A DNA stretch of 7,945 bases from JBKJVQ01 sp046717125 (GTDB lineage Bacteria; Pseudomonadota; Alphaproteobacteria; Rhizobiales; Methyloligellaceae). Positions within the stretch are counted from its first letter, which is position 1. Every line of letters begins with the position of its first letter. Below, piece by piece: positions 4,482 through 7,945 of this stretch. The notes under the pieces were generated by a model. That model saw only the letters and a list, made by a program, of their open reading frames with translations, was not told the origin of the DNA and made no database searches. A program made the translations under genes and the position numbers. The stretch is from NCBI GenBank assembly GCA_046717125.1, contig JBKJVQ010000170.1:1-7945 (forward strand), read 5' to 3'.

Positions 4482-5918
4482 CTATTCGCCGTCCTCGGCG
4501 TCGGACCCCACAAAAGCCACCCGCAGCATGTTCGTCGCTCCAGGTGTGCCTAGCGGTACGCCGGCGGCGATAATCACCCGCTGCCCAGGATTCGCGAACC
4601 CCTCGCGATAAGCGATGCGGCACGCGCGCTCGACCATGTCGTCGAGATCGGCGGGATCGTCCGTGAGCACGCAGTGAAGTCCCCACGCCAGCGTCATGCG
4701 CCGCCCCGTCGCCGCCACAGGCGTCAACACCACAATCGGTTGCGATGGACGTTCGCGCGCGACGCGCAAGGAAGTCGCGCCCGAGGCCGTGTAGCAGATG
4801 CCCGCGGCTAGGTTCAGCGTCTGCGCAATGTTGCGCGCGGCGGCCGCGATGGCGTCGGCGCTGGTCGCCTGCGCTTCCGTGCGCTGCGCATGCACGATGG
4901 CATCGTAGACGGGATCGCGCTCGACCTTGATGGCCACGCGGTCCATCGTCGCCACGGCGTCGACCGGAAACTGTCCGATCGCCGACTCGGCCGACAGCAT
5001 GATCGCGTCGGCGCCTTCGAACACGGCGGTGGCCACGTCCGACACCTCCGCGCGGGTCGGCACAGGCGACGCGATCATCGATTCGAGCATCTGCGTCGCC
5101 ACGACCACGGGCTTGCCGGCCCGGCGCGAGGCGCGGGTGATCTGCTTCTGCAGCCCCGGAACCTTTTCGACCGGCATCTCGACGCCGAGATCGCCGCGCG
5201 CCACCATCAGGCCGTCCGCGAGTTCGATGATCTGGTCGAGTTGCTTCAGCGCGGACGGCTTCTCGATCTTGGCCATGACGGCTGCGCGTCCGCGCGCCAG
5301 CTTCCGCGCTTCGGCAATGTCTTCCGCGCGCTGTACGAAGGACAGCGCCACCCAGTCGACGCCGGCATTCAGCGCATAGTCGAGGTCGGAGCGGTCCTTT
5401 TCCGTCATCGCGCCGAGCGGCAGCAGCGTGTCCGGCAGGCTTATGCCTTTCCGGCTGGTCAGCTTGCCCCCGACAATCACCTCCGCATCGATCCGGCCGT
5501 TGACGGCGTCGATCACGCGAGCGCGCAGCTTTCCGTCGTCGAGCAGCAGCGTATGACCCGTCTCTATCGCCTCGAAAATCTCGGGATGCGGCAGCGCAAT
5601 GCTGCCGTGACCGTTGGAAACCGAGCTCTTTTCGAAGCTGATGACATCGCCCTCGGTCAGGATGCGAGGTTGATCGCCGAGGTCGCCGACACGCAGTTTT
5701 GGCCCTTGAAGATCGACCAGCACCGCGATCGGGCGGCCATGCTTCTTCTCCACGTCGCGGATCATGCCCAGCATCTCGGTGAGCCGCGCATGTGGCGTAT
5801 GGCTCATGTTGATGCGGAACACGTCAGCGCCGGCTTCGAACAGGCGTTCGATCACCTCCGGAGACGACGACGCCGGTCCCAGCGTGGCGACGATCTTGAC
5901 GCGGCGGTTACGCCTCAT
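4482..5918 (-). CDS. pyk: Pyruvate kinase
   Basis: Last step of glycolysis: PEP + ADP -> pyruvate + ATP, cytoplasmic homotetramer. Of 478 residues: KIVATLGPAS (8-17), substrate loop FRINMSH (34-40), B domain about 77-165, catalytic-site signature AAVMAKIEKPSAL (212-224; Lys217 general acid, Glu219 metal ligand), GLMVARGDLGVE (236-247; Asp243 metal ligand), ATQMLESM (274-281) and MLSAESAIGQFP (307-318), then the C-terminal domain from about 345. The segment LQGPKLRVG (70-78) has Leu-Gln...Lys...Val where K+-dependent enzymes have Thr-Lys...Glu...Thr, which predicts activity without potassium. The ATG overlaps the stop of the DUF1036 gene (ATGA, 5915-5918), implying one mRNA and coupled translation. 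Length is normal for the bacterial enzyme. Confidence 0.97.
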   Translation of the reverse strand: MRRNRRVKIVATLGPASSSPEVIERLFEAGADVFRINMSHTPHARLTEMLGMIRDVEKKHGRPIAVLVDLQGPKLRVGDLGDQPRILTEGDVISFEKSSVSNGHGSIALPHPEIFEAIETGHTLLLDDGKLRARVIDAVNGRIDAEVIVGGKLTSRKGISLPDTLLPLGAMTEKDRSDLDYALNAGVDWVALSFVQRAEDIAEARKLARGRAAVMAKIEKPSALKQLDQIIELADGLMVARGDLGVEMPVEKVPGLQKQITRASRRAGKPVVVATQMLESMIASPVPTRAEVSDVATAVFEGADAIMLSAESAIGQFPVDAVATMDRVAIKVERDPVYDAIVHAQRTEAQATSADAIAAAARNIAQTLNLAAGICYTASGATSLRVARERPSQPIVVLTPVAATGRRMTLAWGLHCVLTDDPADLDDMVERACRIAYREGFANPGQRVIIAAGVPLGTPGATNMLRVAFVGSDAEDGE

Positions 5919-6367
5919 TGTGTCTTGGTTTCACCCTGGTCGGGATCTGTCAGGCGAACGGTCCAGTCCCGTTCTTCGGTCGTATCGACCTCGAAGAAGC
6001 CTGTACGCTTGAAACTACGTTTCACGCAGTCGTCGACACCACGCACCGTAAAGGCCTTGTCATCCGTGCACATATAGGAAGACCCGGCCCATTCGCCACC
6101 TCGGTCATAGTCGACGGCGTGGATGTAATAGTAGCGCGCGATCAGATTGCCCTTCAGCAGTGTTTCGCAGGATTGCGGCCCGACATTCCACCAGCCTTCC
6201 GAAGCCCAGCCTTCCTGATCCTTGTAACCGATCGCCACGCCGACGCGGCTCCCAGTCGTGTTGCACAGTTTCAAGTCGGCATAAGCGGCGTCCGCGCACA
6301 CGACCAGCGCGGTCAGCGCGAGGCCAGCCGGAAGCAATGTCCTGGCGATGCGGTGCGTCGGGATCAT
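5915..6367 (-). CDS. DUF1036 family secreted protein
   Basis: Small exported protein of unknown function (DUF1036). From ATG 6367 (150 aa) there is a clear Sec signal peptide: basic HRIAR, hydrophobic core about 11-23, and a likely cut after AYA (28-30) before DLKLCNTTG. The mature part has four cysteines (35, 67, 100, 114), fitting two disulfides in the periplasm, and the family's aromatic stretch RYYYIHAVDYDRGGEW (78-93). A TTG at 6373 would add two residues. No strong SD is visible. Its stop overlaps the pyruvate kinase start (ATGA), and it begins about 20 bp behind the stop of a broken glycerate kinase gene. Why an exported protein is coupled to a cytosolic glycolytic enzyme is unknown; DUF1036-pyk adjacency is, as I recall, common in Hyphomicrobiales. 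Confidence 0.88.
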   Translation of the reverse strand: MIPTHRIARTLLPAGLALTALVVCADAAYADLKLCNTTGSRVGVAIGYKDQEGWASEGWWNVGPQSCETLLKGNLIARYYYIHAVDYDRGGEWAGSSYMCTDDKAFTVRGVDDCVKRSFKRTGFFEVDTTEERDWTVRLTDPDQGETKTQ

Positions 6368-6387
6368 GAACAAGTCGAGCGTCGCCC

Positions 6388-6594
6388 TCAGGTTTCAGGA
6401 TCGATCAGAATCGACCTGAAATCGTTGACGTTCGTGTAAGTCGGTCCGGTGACTATAAGTGCTTCGATCGCCGCGAAAAATCGAGTCGAATCATTATTTT
6501 CGAGAAATAGCGTCGCGTCCAGCCCAAGGTCGCGCGCTCGCAAAAGCGTGTCTGCCGCGATCCGCGTAGCCCGCTGGGTCGGTTGCATGCCATC
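6388..6594 (-). pseudogene. C-terminal remnant of MOFRL-type glycerate 2-kinase
   Basis: About 68 codons ending in TGA at 6388-6390 match the end of the MOFRL-type glycerate kinase (GlxK/TtuD; glycerate + ATP -> 2-phosphoglycerate). Visible blocks: a degraded DGxxGPT-type site (DGMQPTQRAT), ADTLLRARDLGLDATLFLEN, then NDSTRFFAAIEALIVTGPTY and TNVNDFRSILI, where functional relatives have NDSY.FFEALGDLLVTGPTRTNVNDFRAILI. The remaining several hundred N-terminal residues are gone; the sequence beyond is occupied by the divergent 6699-7541 gene and its promoter. A frame continues to a GTG at 6621 without recognisable homology. The remnant ends about 20 bp from DUF1036, as expected of the former first gene of a glycerate kinase-DUF1036-pyk operon. 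The Arg-to-Tyr change in VTGPTRTN also suggests relaxed selection. Confidence 0.75.
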
Positions 6595-6646
6595 GCAGCG
6601 CCTTGCGCGCATGCTGTCCACTTTGTCGTAATGGCGGCTCGTCTCC

Positions 6647-6676
6647 TTGGCGCGGCGTTCGCGAAAACCGTATAAT
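6647..6676 (+). promoter_or_regulatory. sigma70 promoter of the 6699-7792 operon
   Basis: TTGGCG (6647-6652; CTTGGC with the preceding C) and a perfect TATAAT (6671-6676) are 18 bp apart. The start point would fall near 6683. The ATG at 6675 overlaps the -10 box and so cannot be the start on this transcript, which favours the ATG at 6699. Confidence 0.65.
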
Positions 6677-6698
6677 GCCGAACGGGCAGGGCGTGGTG

Positions 6699-7541
6699 AT
6701 GGGGGAGCGCAAGGGATTGACCGAGACGCAAGCGTGGCGGCGCGTCGATGGCGATATTGGCCGCGGCCTGCTTCTCATCTGCGATCATGCCGAGAATGCG
6801 GTTCCGGCCGAATACGGCGGACTTGGCCTGCCTCCGTACGAACTCGAGCGACATATTGCCTACGACATCGGCGCAGCCGCCGTAACCGAGGCGGTGGCGA
6901 GAGCGCTCGGCGTTCCAGCTATTCTTTCGCGCTTTTCGCGGCTGCTGATCGATCCCAATCGCGGCGCAGACGATCCGACGCTGGTCATGCGCCTGTCGGA
7001 CGGGGCCGTCATCCCGGGCAATGCGCGCATCGACGATGCCGAGATCACGCGTCGCGTCGAAACGTACTGGCGACCCTACCATCGGGCCATCGAGGCTGAG
7101 ATCGAGGCGGGAATCGCGCGCGGCAAGCCGCCGGCGATCGTCTCAATCCATAGCTTTACGCCGCAATGGAAAACCATCGTCCGACTTTGGAATGTCACCG
7201 TGCTGTGGGATCGCGATGCCCGGCTGCCTCAGCCCCTGCTCGATGCATTCAGGGCGGAGCCCGGACTGATCGTCGGGGAGAACGAACCCTATTCGGGCGC
7301 GCTGAAAGAGGACTGTCTCTATACGCACGGAACGATGCGTGGCCTCGCCCACGCTTTGGTCGAGATCAGACAGGATTTGATACGCGAGCCTGAGGAACAG
7401 GCGATCTGGTCCGCCACGCTCGCCCGCGTCCTCGAAGAGATTCTGGGCGACGCAGGACTGATGGGCCGGCTTAATCGCATTGAGCATTATGGCAGCGAGC
7501 TGGACAGCGATCAGCCAGTGCAGACTCAGGAGGTCGCATGA
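6699..7541 (+). CDS. N-formylglutamate amidohydrolase family protein (second subfamily)
   Basis: Member of the same FGase superfamily as the 2616-3521 gene, but of a divergent branch. In the 280-aa form: CDHAENAVP (29-37) replaces NSPHSG, then SRFSRLLIDPNRGADDP (79-93), VSIHSFTPQW (148-157) in place of DCHSMPS, GENEPYSG (193-200), LYTHGTMRGL (207-216) and ALVEIRQDLI (219-228). Conserved His and Asp residues suggest a metal-dependent amidase; the real substrate is unknown and formylglutamate is only a family label. The frame is open back to TTG 6603, but the promoter at 6647-6676 and AGGG (7 nt before the ATG) support 6699. The stop overlaps the DUF1244 start (ATGA, 7538-7541), so the two are translationally coupled. 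Confidence 0.85.
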   Translation: MGERKGLTETQAWRRVDGDIGRGLLLICDHAENAVPAEYGGLGLPPYELERHIAYDIGAAAVTEAVARALGVPAILSRFSRLLIDPNRGADDPTLVMRLSDGAVIPGNARIDDAEITRRVETYWRPYHRAIEAEIEAGIARGKPPAIVSIHSFTPQWKTIVRLWNVTVLWDRDARLPQPLLDAFRAEPGLIVGENEPYSGALKEDCLYTHGTMRGLAHALVEIRQDLIREPEEQAIWSATLARVLEEILGDAGLMGRLNRIEHYGSELDSDQPVQTQEVA

Positions 7542-7792
7542 CCGAAATCGATGATGAGACGCGCATCCGGCTCGAAGCCGCCGTCTACCGCCGCCTCGTT
7601 GCGCATTTGCGCGCCCGCACCGACGTGCAGAATATCGACCTGATGGAGCTTGCAGGCTTCTGCCGCAATTGCCTGTCGAACTGGTACGGTGACGCGGCGA
7701 AGGAACAGGGCATAGACCTGCCCAAGGATGCGGCCCGCGAGATCGTTTACGGCATGCCCTACGAGGCGTGGAAGGCGAAGCACCACAGGTAG
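7538..7792 (+). CDS. DUF1244 domain protein
   Basis: Small conserved protein of unknown function (84 aa, the usual size for DUF1244). Visible: an amphipathic N-terminal helix (RIRLEAAVYRRLVAHLRAR, 9-27), the family core VQNIDLMELAGFCRNCLSNW (30-49), followed by YGDAAKEQGI, and a C-terminal YGMPYEAWKAKH (71-82). The paired Cys42 and Cys45 (CRNC) could bind metal or be redox-active, but this is not established. There is no signal peptide, so it is cytoplasmic. The ATG overlaps the stop of the upstream amidohydrolase-family gene and has a strong AGGAGG (7528-7533) inside that gene. I recall this pair being conserved in many alphaproteobacteria, which hints at a shared but unknown job. Confidence 0.9.
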   Translation: MTEIDDETRIRLEAAVYRRLVAHLRARTDVQNIDLMELAGFCRNCLSNWYGDAAKEQGIDLPKDAAREIVYGMPYEAWKAKHHR

Positions 7793-7861
7793 CTGCGCCT
7801 CTGCCGAGATTTCAGGGGATGGCACTCGGCCGAGCCTCGCTCTCGCCCGAAAACTTACTAT

Positions 7862-7892
7862 GGTCCCGTAAAATCACGACCGGTGAGGGACC
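7862..7892 (+). other. Inverted repeat in the leader of the next gene
   Basis: GGTCCC (7862-7867) and GGGACC (7887-7892) form a 6-bp stem enclosing a smaller CAC/GTG stem. It is not followed by a T run, so it is not a convincing terminator. It lies between the DUF1244 stop and an ATG at 7931 that may begin another plus-strand gene; only five codons (MDALT) are in view and no SD is clear, so no gene is called. Confidence 0.3.
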
Positions 7893-7945
7893 GGAGCGGC
7901 ACGATTCCACGAATACGGGGCAAAACATCGATGGACGCACTCACC

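Noticed and set aside
4890..6077. 395-codon open frame on the plus strand
   Set aside because: It is the exact antisense of pyruvate kinase and the end of the DUF1036 gene, rich in His and Arg as expected for a GC-rich shadow frame, with no family resemblance.
6453..7082. 209-codon minus-strand frame
   Set aside because: Mostly antisense of the second amidohydrolase-family gene. Its low-coordinate end reads the glycerate kinase remnant in a different frame (FSKIMIRLDF), so it is not that gene either.
1..7945. Search for CRISPR arrays, IS elements, prophage or defence genes
   Set aside because: No regularly spaced repeats, terminal inverted repeats, transposase or integrase frames or defence domains were seen; the tRNA-Val gene has no integrase or partial tRNA copy next to it.

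Overview
The window is GC-rich, almost wholly coding chromosomal DNA that reads as an alphaproteobacterium of the order Hyphomicrobiales (Rhizobiales). This rests on a rhizobial-type CpdR, HisN of the inositol-monophosphatase type, DUF1036 next to pyruvate kinase, DUF1244 behind an N-formylglutamate amidohydrolase-family gene, a ROSE-like leader before hsp20, and an sRNA carrying the motif UUUCCUCCCU known from the rhizobial alpha-r8/MmgR family. The genus cannot be told from the sequence. No IS element, phage gene or CRISPR array was seen.

Layout. 1-510 (minus): IbpA/HspH-type small heat-shock gene running off the left edge, with a sigma32-like promoter and a three-hairpin leader that buries its Shine-Dalgarno (SD) sequence; the coding part has a one-base frameshift near 200-204. 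591-1553 (plus): PldB-like alpha/beta hydrolase, its 3' end overlapping by 18 bp the convergent hisN (1536-2366, minus). 2367-2615: intergenic stretch holding a plus-strand sRNA (about 2479-2573) with promoter and strong terminator. 2616-3521 (minus): N-formylglutamate amidohydrolase. 3745-4134 (plus): cpdR. 4236-4310: tRNA-Val(GAC), followed 19 bp later by a 41-codon gene for a cysteine-free ribosomal protein bL36 (4330-4455). 4482-6367 (minus): DUF1036 gene and pyruvate kinase overlapping by ATGA. 6388-6594 (minus): leftover C-terminus of a MOFRL-type glycerate kinase. 6699-7792 (plus): a second, divergent N-formylglutamate amidohydrolase-family gene overlapping a DUF1244 gene by ATGA. 7793-7945: leader of an unidentified next gene.

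How it fits together. Most genes are core housekeeping: proteostasis (Hsp20; CpdR as ClpXP adaptor), histidine metabolism (HisN making histidinol; the amidohydrolase possibly in histidine breakdown), translation (tRNA-Val, bL36) and lower glycolysis (Pyk). The glycerate kinase remnant just upstream of DUF1036-pyk suggests an ancestral glycerate -> 2-phosphoglycerate -> PEP -> pyruvate operon whose first gene decayed.

I see no new multi-gene system. The most rewarding points are regulatory RNA: the RNA-thermometer leader in front of a frameshifted gene, the sRNA with a 13-nt perfect complement in the neighbouring amidohydrolase mRNA, and the tRNA-Val/bL36 junction where the tRNA 3' end can pair with the bL36 SD.
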